From Xanthobacteraceae bacterium (GTDB taxonomy: Bacteria > Pseudomonadota > Alphaproteobacteria > Rhizobiales > Xanthobacteraceae), in NCBI GenBank assembly GCA_022841625.1, contig JALHRD010000016.1, positions 1-64,000 on the forward strand: 64,000 nucleotides of DNA, read 5' to 3'. Numbering within the stretch: position 1 is the first letter of the stretch; every line of letters starts with the position of its first letter. A program made the translations under genes and the position numbers. A model generated the notes under the pieces. It ran no database searches. It was not told the origin of the DNA and saw only the letters and a program-made list of their open reading frames with translations. Shown here in pieces: positions 6,650 to 14,191 of the stretch.

Positions 6650-8734
6650 TCAGATTGACGGCAGGAATTTGAGTGCCGGGAACCACTGCGCGATCAGTGT
6701 TGGCGGCCACGGGATCGACATCACATTGTCGAACACAAAGCTGATCGCAAACACCAGGACGATCGCGTAGGAGATCACAAGCTTCCATGGCTCCCTGTTC
6801 TCGTAGCGCATGAAGATCACGACGAACAAGGCGACGGTGGGAACCAGCCCGATCACCGCCATGACGCCCATGAAGGCGACCAAGTAGCCGAAGAAGCGCG
6901 CCGCCCGCTTGACGACGATGGTGGTGGGCAGATGCTCGGTGTCCGACGATAGATCCATGTGGATCTTCTGCTCAACCTGATGCTGTGCCGATTCCACCAG
7001 GCTCTCCATCGTTTGAGCGCTCGGCTTGCGGCACATGTCGTTGAACAGGCTTATGAGGCACACTGTCATGCCGATGCCGCCCACGACCATTGGGACGATC
7101 TTGGCGCTGAAGTCCCAGCGGGTCGCCATCAGCACCATCGATATAAGGATGCCGAGCATGAAGATAGTGAACAACTGGCTCGGCTGAAACCGTGGCGCCC
7201 GAAAGCTCTTGGCGAGCTTGATGACGCCGCCCTGGTTCCTGATGTCCTGAAGCAATGGCCGCAGCAGGCCGATGCCCGCCATGATGAAGAGAATAGCAAC
7301 CACCGGCCGGGCGAACCAAGTGAGGCCATAGCGTTCGACCGAAATGAACATGTAGCGTTCGATCGTGTCGCCAAGCACCGCACCCAGAATGAGCGGCGGG
7401 CGTGGCCACTTGAACTGCTTCATGCACCAGCCGACCAGGCCGAAGAACAACAGCGCGAACAGGTCGCCCCACTGACGGGTCGCCTCAAATGCGCCGATAT
7501 AGATGATGCCCATCACCGCCGGCAGGATCAGGCTGAAGCGAAGCGTGGCGAGCCGCGCAAATTGCGGGCTGAACGCATAACACATGCCGGCGCCGAGGAT
7601 GTTGGCAAGCGCCACCGACCACACCATCGAATAGGTGACGTCGAGGTTCTTGTTCAGCATATCCGGTCCCGGCACGAGGCCGTGGATCAAGAAGGCGCCC
7701 AAGAGGATCGCCATGGTGGCGCTGCCCGGCACACCGAACGCAATGGTCGGAACCAGCGCGCCGCCTTCCTTGGCGTTGTTGGAACTCTCCGAGGCAATAA
7801 CGCCACGGACGTCGCCCTTGCCGAAGGTGAGTGCCGCCCCCTTTTCGGTCTTGAGGGCGTGGCCGTAAGCCAGCCAGTCGACGACCGAGGCGCTGATGCC
7901 CGGGATTGAGCCGATGCCGCCGCCGATCCAGGAGCAGCGCACGATCAGCCACCAATGCTTGAAGCAATCCTTCACGCCCTGCCACTGGCCTTTGTAGATG
8001 TCGGCCTTTTCAAAGCCGGCCGCGATCGCGGTGCGCGTAATCAGCAGGTCGCAAAGTTCGGGTAGGGCGAAGATGCCAAGCAGCAAGGGGGTGAGCGGCA
8101 AGCCATCCCAGAGGTAGAGGCTGTTGAACGTCCATCGCAATGTGCCGGATTGCGGGTCGGTGCCGATCATCGCAATCATGATGCCAAAGCATCCAGCGGC
8201 CAGCCCACGCAGCGGGGCGTTGCCGGACAAGACGGCCACCATCGATATGCCTAAGACGGCAAACGCCAATAGTTCCGGCGACCCCAGGAACAGCATGACC
8301 GGGCGCAAAATCGGGATCGAGATCGCGAGCAGGCAGGCGCCAAAGATGCCGCCCATCATCGACGACATGTAGCAGGCACTGAGTGCGCGGCCGGCTTCGC
8401 CCTTCTTTGCCATCGGGAAGCCGTCAAGCACGGTCGCCGCGGAGGCGGCACCTCCGGGCACGCCGAACAGCACCGCCGGGATCGGATCGCCGGTCGCAGT
8501 GGTTGATCCCAGGCCCAGCAGCAGCGCAAACGCCGCATAGGGATCCATGTTGAAGGTGAAGGGCAGAAGCATCGCGGTCCCGGCCAGACCGCCGATTCCC
8601 GGAACGATCCCGAGCACGAGGCCCATCATGCAACCCGCCGCCAGATACATCAGGCGGGTCGGATCCATCAGGATGAAAAATGCCTTACTAGCAGCGACGC
8701 CCATGAAGGCCATTTCGCCAGTGATCGCGTCCAT
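6650..8734 (-). CDS. tctA: TctA-TctB fusion permease of a tripartite tricarboxylate transporter
   Basis: A 694-aa inner-membrane protein. Residues about 25-510 are the TctA domain, with the glycine-rich repeats GLVLGIVPGIGGLAGTAML and GSIPGISASVVDWLAYG typical of the large subunit. Ordinary TctA is about 500 aa. The extra C-terminus (about 535-690) has roughly four hydrophobic segments, with a polar stretch rich in Gln/Glu/Asp between pairs, matching the size and topology of the small subunit TctB. The gene therefore appears to encode both membrane subunits in one chain. A good TGAGGTGAGA site precedes the ATG. No receptor gene is adjacent in the same direction; a Bug gene is convergent. A 54-aa membrane protein lies 159 bp upstream. 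Confidence 0.88.
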   Translation of the reverse strand: MDAITGEMAFMGVAASKAFFILMDPTRLMYLAAGCMMGLVLGIVPGIGGLAGTAMLLPFTFNMDPYAAFALLLGLGSTTATGDPIPAVLFGVPGGAASAATVLDGFPMAKKGEAGRALSACYMSSMMGGIFGACLLAISIPILRPVMLFLGSPELLAFAVLGISMVAVLSGNAPLRGLAAGCFGIMIAMIGTDPQSGTLRWTFNSLYLWDGLPLTPLLLGIFALPELCDLLITRTAIAAGFEKADIYKGQWQGVKDCFKHWWLIVRCSWIGGGIGSIPGISASVVDWLAYGHALKTEKGAALTFGKGDVRGVIASESSNNAKEGGALVPTIAFGVPGSATMAILLGAFLIHGLVPGPDMLNKNLDVTYSMVWSVALANILGAGMCYAFSPQFARLATLRFSLILPAVMGIIYIGAFEATRQWGDLFALLFFGLVGWCMKQFKWPRPPLILGAVLGDTIERYMFISVERYGLTWFARPVVAILFIMAGIGLLRPLLQDIRNQGGVIKLAKSFRAPRFQPSQLFTIFMLGILISMVLMATRWDFSAKIVPMVVGGIGMTVCLISLFNDMCRKPSAQTMESLVESAQHQVEQKIHMDLSSDTEHLPTTIVVKRAARFFGYLVAFMGVMAVIGLVPTVALFVVIFMRYENREPWKLVISYAIVLVFAISFVFDNVMSIPWPPTLIAQWFPALKFLPSI

Positions 8735-8893
8735 GATATCTCACCTCAACTTATTCTGATGGCAGGAGCCGAAAGTCTTGAGAGCGCTGGTTGATCCAGC
8801 GTCCGCGCGATGGCAGTACAAGTTTAGGAGCGCGGGCCTGACTTGAACTCGGTGGCCCGCGATCCATCGCAGTAGGAAATTCACATCGGTTCG

Positions 8894-9058
8894 CTAGTTT
8901 GGCGAATGACCGGTCGTAGCGCTGTTCGCGCTGGTCTCGTGATGGATCAGCATGTTGATGCCCAATCCTCCAACCAGGATTGCGGCAATGACTGCGACTG
9001 CTATCCACATATTCCGCGTTTCGTTGTTATGGACGTCTTCGTCGCCTTTAATGGACAT
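8894..9058 (-). CDS. 54-aa single-pass membrane protein upstream of tctA
   Basis: A small gene on the minus strand. The ATG at 9056-9058 is preceded by CCGGAGAGAG seven bases away, and a TAG at 8894-8896 closes the frame. The protein opens MSIKGDEDVHNNETRN, then has a clear helix, WIAVAVIAAILVGGLGINML (about residues 18-37), and a short polar tail rich in His, Ser and Thr. It reads toward tctA 159 bp downstream on the same strand, so co-transcription is possible. I know no family for it. A membrane-bound accessory of the TctA-TctB fusion is an inference from position only. Confidence 0.5.
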   Translation of the reverse strand: MSIKGDEDVHNNETRNMWIAVAVIAAILVGGLGINMLIHHETSANSATTGHSPN

Positions 9059-9299
9059 CGGCTCTCTCCGGAAAAGTTATTGATGCCGCTCGCGTGGCTC
9101 AGTTTTTGAGCCTGGAGCACTGCGTCATGACTGCATTAACGCCCTGATGCTGCGAGGCGCCGGTCAGATCGAGGCTGCTGGAAGGATGCCGCCGATAGGC
9201 GGAACGGCATCAACCCGACTGGATTCGTTGCATGAGTAGGGCGCGATTATTCACGCGCGTTCGCGCCACTCTCGCGAGAGAGCCGGCACGATTCTCAAC

Positions 9300-9662
9300 T
9301 CAGGCAGTCGGAGGTGCTCGGGGCTTGGTGGTGCTGGACCGGTGGATTGGGCCGGCACGGTCGCTGGCGTGGAAAATGCGCTGCTTGGAGGCAGGGGCCG
9401 ACCAGCCAAAGGCGACGACAATCCGAGCAATGGGATGATCGGGATTATCGTCCCCAACCGCAGGCTGGCTAACAGTGACCTCGGTGACGTCGGCGATGTC
9501 GATTGTGAGAGTGCCAACGACCGCTGGCGAAGGCGCGGCCACGAGACGCCAAGAGGTGGCGCCGGCTTGCGACCCGGCAACGCTCGCGCTGGGCGCTCCG
9601 TAAAGCAACGCCAAAGCCGCTAGCAGGGCTGGAAAAAACCCAAGAAGCGCGCGTCGGGCCAT
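9300..9662 (-). CDS. Possible small exported protein, unknown function
   Basis: A 120-aa frame with a convincing signal peptide, MARRALLGFFPALLAALALLYG, and probable cleavage near SASVAGSQA. The rest shows beta-prone segments (TSWRLVAAPSPAVVGTLTID, VTEVTVSQPAV) and ends in a low-complexity Arg/Pro tail. No ribosome binding site is visible before the ATG, and overlapping frames on the other strand are also open, so the coding status is uncertain. No family is recognised. The neighbouring 200 bp upstream carry the second copy of the dispersed palindrome. Confidence 0.4.
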   Translation of the reverse strand: MARRALLGFFPALLAALALLYGAPSASVAGSQAGATSWRLVAAPSPAVVGTLTIDIADVTEVTVSQPAVGDDNPDHPIARIVVAFGWSAPASKQRIFHASDRAGPIHRSSTTKPRAPPTA

Positions 9663-9743
9663 GAATATCAGTCGCCAAAGCCGCAGGTTAGAACCGCACA
9701 GTACGCTACCACCGCTTTCAAGCTTTCACAACCTCGTGCCTCG

Positions 9744-9802
9744 TTTCGATTTGAAGTTCTTCGCTGCGTTTGCCGCAAGCGCTGTAGGACCTTCAAATCG
9801 GC
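9744..9802. repeat. Dispersed palindromic element, copy 2 (REP-like)
   Basis: A 59-nt relative of the element at 143-200. The left arm CGATTTGAAGTTC is identical; the right arm GACCTTCAAATCG has one mismatch to a perfect pairing. The inner part TTTGCCGCAAGCGCTGTAGG corresponds to TTTGCTGCAGCTGCTGTAG in copy 1. It lies between mepA and a possible exported-protein gene. Confidence 0.65.
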
Positions 9803-9882
9803 AGCTCTAGGCTTCGAAACTGTGCCTCCGATGATGGTCCGTTCTCATCTGTTTCCGCCGCTGTACGCCAGCGCCGGATGGC

Positions 9883-10851
9883 CTATGGCGCGAGCAGCAC
9901 CTGACGACAGGCCGGCGGCAAATCGGCCATTGTAATCTGCGGCTTTGGCTTGGGCTTGGCCTCGGGGTCTTTCGGCGGTGGCGCCGGTTTGGGCTTGATG
10001 ATCGCGTCGCGGAACCACCAGTCGAGGTCCTTGCCGCAGCCGTCGCCGGCGGGCACCGGCTCCTGCGGCTTGCAGTCGGCGCTGCCGGCCGGGCACTGCA
10101 TCCGGATGTGGAAATGATAGTCGTGTCCCCACATCGGGCGGACTTTGTTGAGCCAAGAGCGATCCGCATCGGTCGCGCGGCAGAGCGCCTTTTTGATCGC
10201 GGCATTGACAAAAATGCGCTCGACCTTGGGATCGCTGGCGGCGGTTTTGATGATCGCGGCATGCGCGGGGGTCCAGACATTCGGATCGACGTCGGTGCGG
10301 CTTGGCGCCACCACCATGGTCGCGGACATTTCCTCGCGTTCCCGGCGAGTCAGTTCGCGCTCCGGCATCGGGGTGAGCCAGATATCGGCGTCGAGCCCAA
10401 CCTGGTGGCTGGCGTGACCGGTCAGCATCGGGCCGCCGCGCGCTTGCGATATGTCGCCGACCAAAAGTCCGCGCCAGCCGACCTTCGGTGCTTTTTCGGA
10501 GAGTTCTTCGAGAAACTTCACCAAGTCCGGGTGACCCCAATTGCGGTGGCGTGACAGCCGCATGACCTGCCAGGTCTTGCCGTTGATCGGCATCGCCACC
10601 GCGCCGGCGAGACAGCCCTTGGCGTAGAAACCGATCGCGCGCGCCTGCAACGGCGCTGCGGTCGTACGCCGGCCGAACAGTTCCTTTGCTGGGATATTCG
10701 GATCGTCAGGCTTGGCGAGCGGCGGCAACGGCTTTGGCTCAAGCGTGCCTTTGTCCTGCGCCAAGGCAGCGCTCGCGATCATGGCGGCGGTCGCGCCCGC
10801 CAATGCCAACTGCCACGATGGATGTTGCGCATACTGAGCAGTCGTTGCCAT
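9883..10851 (-). CDS. mepA: Penicillin-insensitive murein endopeptidase MepA
   Basis: A 322-aa periplasmic zinc metallopeptidase (M74, LAS fold) that cleaves D-Ala-mDAP cross-links in peptidoglycan. The chosen start (MATTAQYAQ) follows GAGGATT and gives a signal peptide ending at AALAQ. Zinc ligands are visible: H149 and D156 in SHQVGLDAD (H146 nearby), and the final His in WGHDYHFHIRM. Cysteine pairs typical of MepA follow (MQCPAGSADC, DGCG). The C-terminal 40 residues are Pro/Lys-rich (KPKPAPPPKD), a possible wall-spanning tail not present in E. coli MepA. Length is slightly above the usual 270-300 aa because of that tail. Confidence 0.92.
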   Translation of the reverse strand: MATTAQYAQHPSWQLALAGATAAMIASAALAQDKGTLEPKPLPPLAKPDDPNIPAKELFGRRTTAAPLQARAIGFYAKGCLAGAVAMPINGKTWQVMRLSRHRNWGHPDLVKFLEELSEKAPKVGWRGLLVGDISQARGGPMLTGHASHQVGLDADIWLTPMPERELTRREREEMSATMVVAPSRTDVDPNVWTPAHAAIIKTAASDPKVERIFVNAAIKKALCRATDADRSWLNKVRPMWGHDYHFHIRMQCPAGSADCKPQEPVPAGDGCGKDLDWWFRDAIIKPKPAPPPKDPEAKPKPKPQITMADLPPACRQVLLAP

Positions 10852-10995
10852 GGCAATCCTCGGACCGTGCCTCAAATTTTGGCTGTTATACGCCAAGGCA
10901 TTGAAAATGGGAAAATGCCACAGCAGCGTAACCGGCCGATTGCGTCGCGGCGGCTTGGGCGCGTTCAGGCCTGGCGGCTCAAGGCGAATTGACGT

Positions 10996-11643
10996 TCACG
11001 GCGATAGGAAAGCCCGCGCTGCCCGTTTTGGGACGCGTCCGGGCCGTACGCGATCGGACAGCCGGGCGGCGCTGCGGGTCGCGCGCGCGCGATAGGCCTC
11101 GTCGAGCAACATCCTTCGGTCGTGGAACAAATCTTCGCCGCACTGCAACTCGCCGAGCAGCCGCTCCTCGGTCGCAGCATGCGGTTCAAGCGTGCCATCG
11201 CCACGGATATGGCCAATATTACAGCCGCGGCCGGCCAGCGCTCGCGCCACCAGGAGACAGCGGTGGCAATCCAGCGGCTCGCTCTCCGCGCACATCAGGC
11301 ACAGGCGCTCCTGCGCCATGCGTCCACAAAGCTGGGCGATGGCAGCCTGGAAGTCGGCGGCGGCCGCCATCGCCGTGTAATCGGCCATCCCGTTGGCATA
11401 AAGCGAGGGATCGCAGGGGCGTCCACCCAAGCTATTACCCATCATGACATAGCCAATTCCCTTGGATTTCAACCGTTCCGCCAAAATGCGACCGGAAAAC
11501 CACGGAAATCGCCGCGACAACGGCACCGAGCGGACGTCAATAATGGTCGATACGCCATGCGCCTTCAGCCGGGCCAAGAATTGGTCGAGCGGAAGATTCG
11601 AATGGCCGATTGTGAGCATATTGGTAGCAAAGGTGCCCGTCAT
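10996..11643 (-). CDS. DUF488-family protein
   Basis: A protein of about 215 aa. LTIGHSNLPLDQFLARL near the N-terminus, VSTIIDVRSVPLSRR, and the cysteine-bearing LMCAESEPLDCHR are the three conserved blocks of DUF488. The function of the family is not established. The start is uncertain: ATGs at 11643 and 11619 both keep the domain, the second opening directly at MLTIGHSN, and a further in-frame start lies at 11703; none has a clear ribosome binding site. The 140 bp between this gene and mepA show no feature. It is divergent from the L,D-transpeptidase gene. Confidence 0.82.
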   Translation of the reverse strand: MTGTFATNMLTIGHSNLPLDQFLARLKAHGVSTIIDVRSVPLSRRFPWFSGRILAERLKSKGIGYVMMGNSLGGRPCDPSLYANGMADYTAMAAAADFQAAIAQLCGRMAQERLCLMCAESEPLDCHRCLLVARALAGRGCNIGHIRGDGTLEPHAATEERLLGELQCGEDLFHDRRMLLDEAYRARATRSAARLSDRVRPGRVPKRAARAFLSP

Positions 11644-11750
11644 CGGAACCGCCGGTTGATTCGAAGAAACTGTTATGGAGAAATAAGTCCGTGTTAACGC
11701 CACGGCTTTACAAAACCGCAGCTATAAGGCGATCCTGCGGCAGGCCCAAC

Positions 11751-12227
11751 ATGTTGCCTCGGAAAAATTTTATGCCTCGATTGGGAATGGCCACCGCCAT
11801 TGCGATTGTTACGCTCGGCGGCTTATTGCCGGTTTCCGGTGCTGCCAAAGCCGAAATCGTGGTGACGGTCGACAAGGCCAAGCAACGCATGTTCGTCGTG
11901 GTTGACGGCGAGCACCGCTATACTTGGCCGGTGTCGACCGGAATCGGCAATACGCCGAGCGGCTCCTATCGGGCGCAATTGCTGTCGCGCAATCATCGTT
12001 CGACATTGTTCAACAACGCGCCGATGCCCTACGCGATCTTCTATAGCGGTCACTACGCCATCCACGGCACCGCTGCGGTCGCTCAGATCGGCACGCGCGC
12101 TTCGAAGGGTTGCGTTCGTCTGCATCCGTCCAATGCGGCGGTGCTGTTTGCGCTGGTACAGCAGCATGGGCCGGCGAACACGCGGATCATGATTGAGGAT
12201 TCCGTCGCCCGCGTCGCGCAGCGTTGA
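11751..12227 (+). CDS. L,D-transpeptidase (YkuD domain)
   Basis: A protein of about 158 aa that would make 3-3 cross-links in peptidoglycan or anchor proteins to it. A signal peptide covers the N-terminus (MPRLGMATAIAIVTLGGLLP up to AAKAE). The YkuD catalytic block is complete: the conserved His of AIHGTA (about residue 105) and SKGCVRLH with the nucleophilic Cys at about 121, followed by Arg and His. Starts at 11691 (GTG), 11751 and 11772 (ATG) are possible; only the GTG has a GGAG at reasonable distance, but the others give better signal peptides. It is a minimal enzyme without a LysM domain. The neighbouring MepA acts on the same polymer. Confidence 0.88.
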   Translation: MLPRKNFMPRLGMATAIAIVTLGGLLPVSGAAKAEIVVTVDKAKQRMFVVVDGEHRYTWPVSTGIGNTPSGSYRAQLLSRNHRSTLFNNAPMPYAIFYSGHYAIHGTAAVAQIGTRASKGCVRLHPSNAAVLFALVQQHGPANTRIMIEDSVARVAQR

Positions 12228-12272
12228 GCGTGCGTGGGATTGTCGATCAAGCTCGGGAAGGGAAACAGAGCC

Positions 12273-12467
12273 ATGCGCACGATATTTGCCGGACTGGTCA
12301 TTGTTGCTGCAATCGCGGCGGCGTCGCTCGCCACCGTTTCCGATGGCGCGGCGCAGGCTACCTGTCGTCAGAAATGCACCGATACCGAACAGGCCTGCCT
12401 CAAACGCACCAACAACAAGAGCCAGTGCGGCGCCGCCGCTCAGGCCTGCATGGCGAAGTGCAAATAG
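12273..12467 (+). CDS. Small Cys-rich exported protein, unknown function
   Basis: A 64-aa protein with a signal peptide, MRTIFAGLVIVAAIAAASLA, cleaved near SDGAAQ. The mature part of about 38 residues holds six cysteines arranged C-x3-C-x6-C then C-x6-C-x3-C (CRQKC, QAC, QC, QAC, AKC). This mirror-like spacing suggests a disulfide-locked helical hairpin. GGGAAGGGA lies upstream of the ATG. It starts 45 bp after the L,D-transpeptidase stop in the same direction and may share its transcript. I recognise no named family, though small periplasmic proteins with paired C-x3-C motifs can bind metals or fold as CHCH-like hairpins. Confidence 0.7.
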   Translation: MRTIFAGLVIVAAIAAASLATVSDGAAQATCRQKCTDTEQACLKRTNNKSQCGAAAQACMAKCK

Positions 12468-12476
12468 CGGACCGCG

Positions 12477-12968
12477 CTATTCGATGACAATCTCGCCGAC
12501 CATGCCGTGGTGGGCGTGCGATTTGCCGTCGGTGCCGACAATGCCGCATTCCAGATCGGTGACGCGCCCGGTCGCGACCGGCACGAACCACCATTCCGCG
12601 CGATGCCCGGGATAGACCTCGATCTCGCGGATCGCGCCCTTGAATTCGGCGAGCGTCTCAAGCTTGCCGTCGCGCATCTGGGTCACCTGCACCTTGCGCG
12701 TATAGATGAGCTGGGTGAATGCGTGCGACGTGAAGTAGTGCGGATCCTTGCTCGGATTGGTCAGCACAAGCTTGTAGAGCTTGCCGGTTTCAAAGCGCAG
12801 CCGGTTCGGCAAGAACACGTGCTGTCCCGGCTTGCCGAGCGTCACCGTTACCTCGATCGGCTCCTGCCGCGATAGATCGCCGGCGGCGCCGGCCAAGCCC
12901 ACCACGCCAGCGGTCGCAGCCAAGGCCGCCGCGAACGCCATCCCTACGGTCATCCGTACTGAACGCAT
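12477..12968 (-). CDS. Periplasmic cupredoxin-like protein
   Basis: A 163-aa exported protein. The start MRSVRMTVGMAF follows GGGAGA on its strand and begins a signal peptide ending near AGAAG. The mature sequence shows a plastocyanin-like beta-sandwich: EVTVTLGKPGQHVFLPNRL, then FETGKLYKLVLTNPS. Possible copper ligands are H77 or H82 (PHYFTSHAF), C141 (LECGI), a His of H151/H153/H154 and M156 (AHHGM). The C-to-His distance is longer than in classical type 1 sites, so copper binding is likely but not certain. It is convergent with the Cys-rich small protein, whose stop is nine bases away. A role in copper handling or electron transfer is inferred. Confidence 0.8.
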   Translation of the reverse strand: MRSVRMTVGMAFAAALAATAGVVGLAGAAGDLSRQEPIEVTVTLGKPGQHVFLPNRLRFETGKLYKLVLTNPSKDPHYFTSHAFTQLIYTRKVQVTQMRDGKLETLAEFKGAIREIEVYPGHRAEWWFVPVATGRVTDLECGIVGTDGKSHAHHGMVGEIVIE

Positions 12969-13202
12969 CGATCTGTTTCTCCCATGTCGGAACCAAAGGA
13001 TATTATTGCAATTGAGAATTAATTGCAAGTAGAGATTTTCTGACCCGGGGTGGAAGTGAAGGCTGCCGGGTCTCCGCTTTCGCGCCATCGGTCCCGCTCA
13101 TTTGATGGCGGATGGGAATCTCCCGCCGGGTTCGAACCGCGGGCGGCGCCGGCGCGACCAAAGGTCAAAGGTCGCGGATCCGGCGATAGACGGAGGGAAC
13201 CA

Positions 13203-13427
13203 ATGACCGACATTACCGCCCAAGAAGCCCAAATAGCCCAAATAGCCCAATTCGGCGCACCGCGCCGGCAGCACGCGCGGCACTTCTTCGGCACCATGGG
13301 CGCTGCCATGCGACGCACCTCGCAATGGCTTGAGACCCGCCGTAACGTGCTGGCCGACACCGAAATCCGTCGTACTCATCGCTCCCGCATGGAACGCCCC
13401 TATGTGCGTGGTTGGCACTGCGACTGA
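13203..13427 (+). CDS. Small basic protein with AQI repeats, unknown function
   Basis: A 74-aa protein. The start is fixed by GGAGGGAACCA directly before the ATG. The N-terminus contains a three-unit repeat, AQIAQIAQ, encoded by a 9-nt DNA repeat. The remainder is Arg/His-rich (RRQHARHFF, RRTSQWLETRRN, RRTHRSRMERPY) with a predicted net positive charge, and there is no signal peptide or membrane segment. The Arg-rich C-terminal half faintly recalls small DUF1127-type regulators, but the match is too weak to name. RNA or DNA binding is a guess from charge. Confidence 0.55.
   Translation: MTDITAQEAQIAQIAQFGAPRRQHARHFFGTMGAAMRRTSQWLETRRNVLADTEIRRTHRSRMERPYVRGWHCD
13226..13252 (+). repeat. Three tandem 9-nt units inside a small gene
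   Basis: AGCCCAAAT occurs twice, followed by AGCCCAATT, in frame. It encodes the AQI-AQI-AQF repeat. Slippage at this site would change protein length by three residues without shifting the frame. Confidence 0.8.
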
Positions 13428-13522
13428 TTGACGGCAGGCCGCGGCTACCGCGCCATGCCGAGCTTTCGTATGCTCACTCCCGAACGCCGCGATAGCGGCA
13501 GCCGGTGGCAGGGGAGTGAGCG

Positions 13523-13915
13523 ATGGCCCAGTATCTTGAAAAATCCGATCAGCAGGCGGCGCGCGCCTATTCGCCGGCGGTCATCACCGAAGGCGGCCGC
13601 ACGGTCTGGCTCGCCGGGCAGACCGCGACCCGCGATGAAGCCGGCAACGATATCTCCGGCAATTTCGATGCCCAGGTGACAACGATCTTTAGCCTGATCG
13701 ACAAGACGCTGCGCCGCTGCGACGGCACGCTCGCCAATCTTGTCACCATGACGGTGTTCATCAACGACCCGCGCCACGGCGACCGCTTTATCGAATTGCG
13801 CAAGGGCTTCTTCGCGGACGGCAAATTTCCGGCGTCGGCGCTGATTACAGTTTCGCATTTTGCGCGGCCGGGAATGCTGATCGAAATCCAGGGCGTCGCG
13901 GTGATCGGGGGGTAG
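13523..13915 (+). CDS. RidA/YjgF-family protein
   Basis: A 130-aa protein of the Rid family, whose characterised members hydrolyse reactive enamine/imine intermediates as a trimer. It has TVWLAGQTATRDEAGN near the N-terminus, then NFDAQVTTIFSLIDKTL. The conserved arginine that binds the substrate carboxylate is in FARPGMLIEIQGVAVIG, so it is probably active. GGGGAGTGAGCG precedes the ATG. The gene ends three bases before the DUF4160 gene and the three likely form one transcript. A second Rid paralogue occurs at 37231. Confidence 0.88.
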   Translation: MAQYLEKSDQQAARAYSPAVITEGGRTVWLAGQTATRDEAGNDISGNFDAQVTTIFSLIDKTLRRCDGTLANLVTMTVFINDPRHGDRFIELRKGFFADGKFPASALITVSHFARPGMLIEIQGVAVIGG

Positions 13916-13918
13916 GAG

Positions 13919-14191
13919 ATGCCAGCGATCGCCTACTTTCTCGGGATTACGGTTTCGATGTATTATCGCGATCACAATCCGCCACATGTTCACGTCGTCT
14001 ACCAAGGCTATGAGGCGCTGGTTGCAATCGAGGACGCTCGTACATTGCGAGGCAAGTTGCCGCCGACGGTGATGTTAATCATTCGAAGATGGGTGACTTT
14101 GCGGCGTGATATACTAATGGCGAACTGGACACGGGCTCGACGACACGAAGACCTCGAAAGGGTTCCAGGACCTGACGACAATGATGATTAA
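13919..14191 (+). CDS. DUF4160 protein (possible toxin-antitoxin-like partner)
   Basis: A 90-aa protein. MPAIAYFLGITVSMYYRDHN followed by PPHVHVVYQGYEALVAIED is the DUF4160 signature, with the YYRDHNPPHxHV block carrying conserved His residues. The following 11 bp overlap with a DUF2442 gene is a common arrangement. Such DUF4160-DUF2442 pairs have been suggested as toxin-antitoxin-like modules, but I know of no firm biochemical proof. No signal peptide or membrane segment. Translation with ridA upstream (3-nt gap) and the partner downstream is probably coupled. Confidence 0.85.
   Translation: MPAIAYFLGITVSMYYRDHNPPHVHVVYQGYEALVAIEDARTLRGKLPPTVMLIIRRWVTLRRDILMANWTRARRHEDLERVPGPDDNDD

Noticed and set aside
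13125-13150. GGTTCGAACC-like sequence, as in the T-arm of a tRNA
   Set aside because: No acceptor stem, D-arm or anticodon arm can be built around it; it is a short chance palindrome.
13050-13202. N-terminal extension of the 74-aa basic protein
   Set aside because: The frame is open from 13050, but the GGAGGGAACCA site directly before the ATG at 13203 fixes the start.
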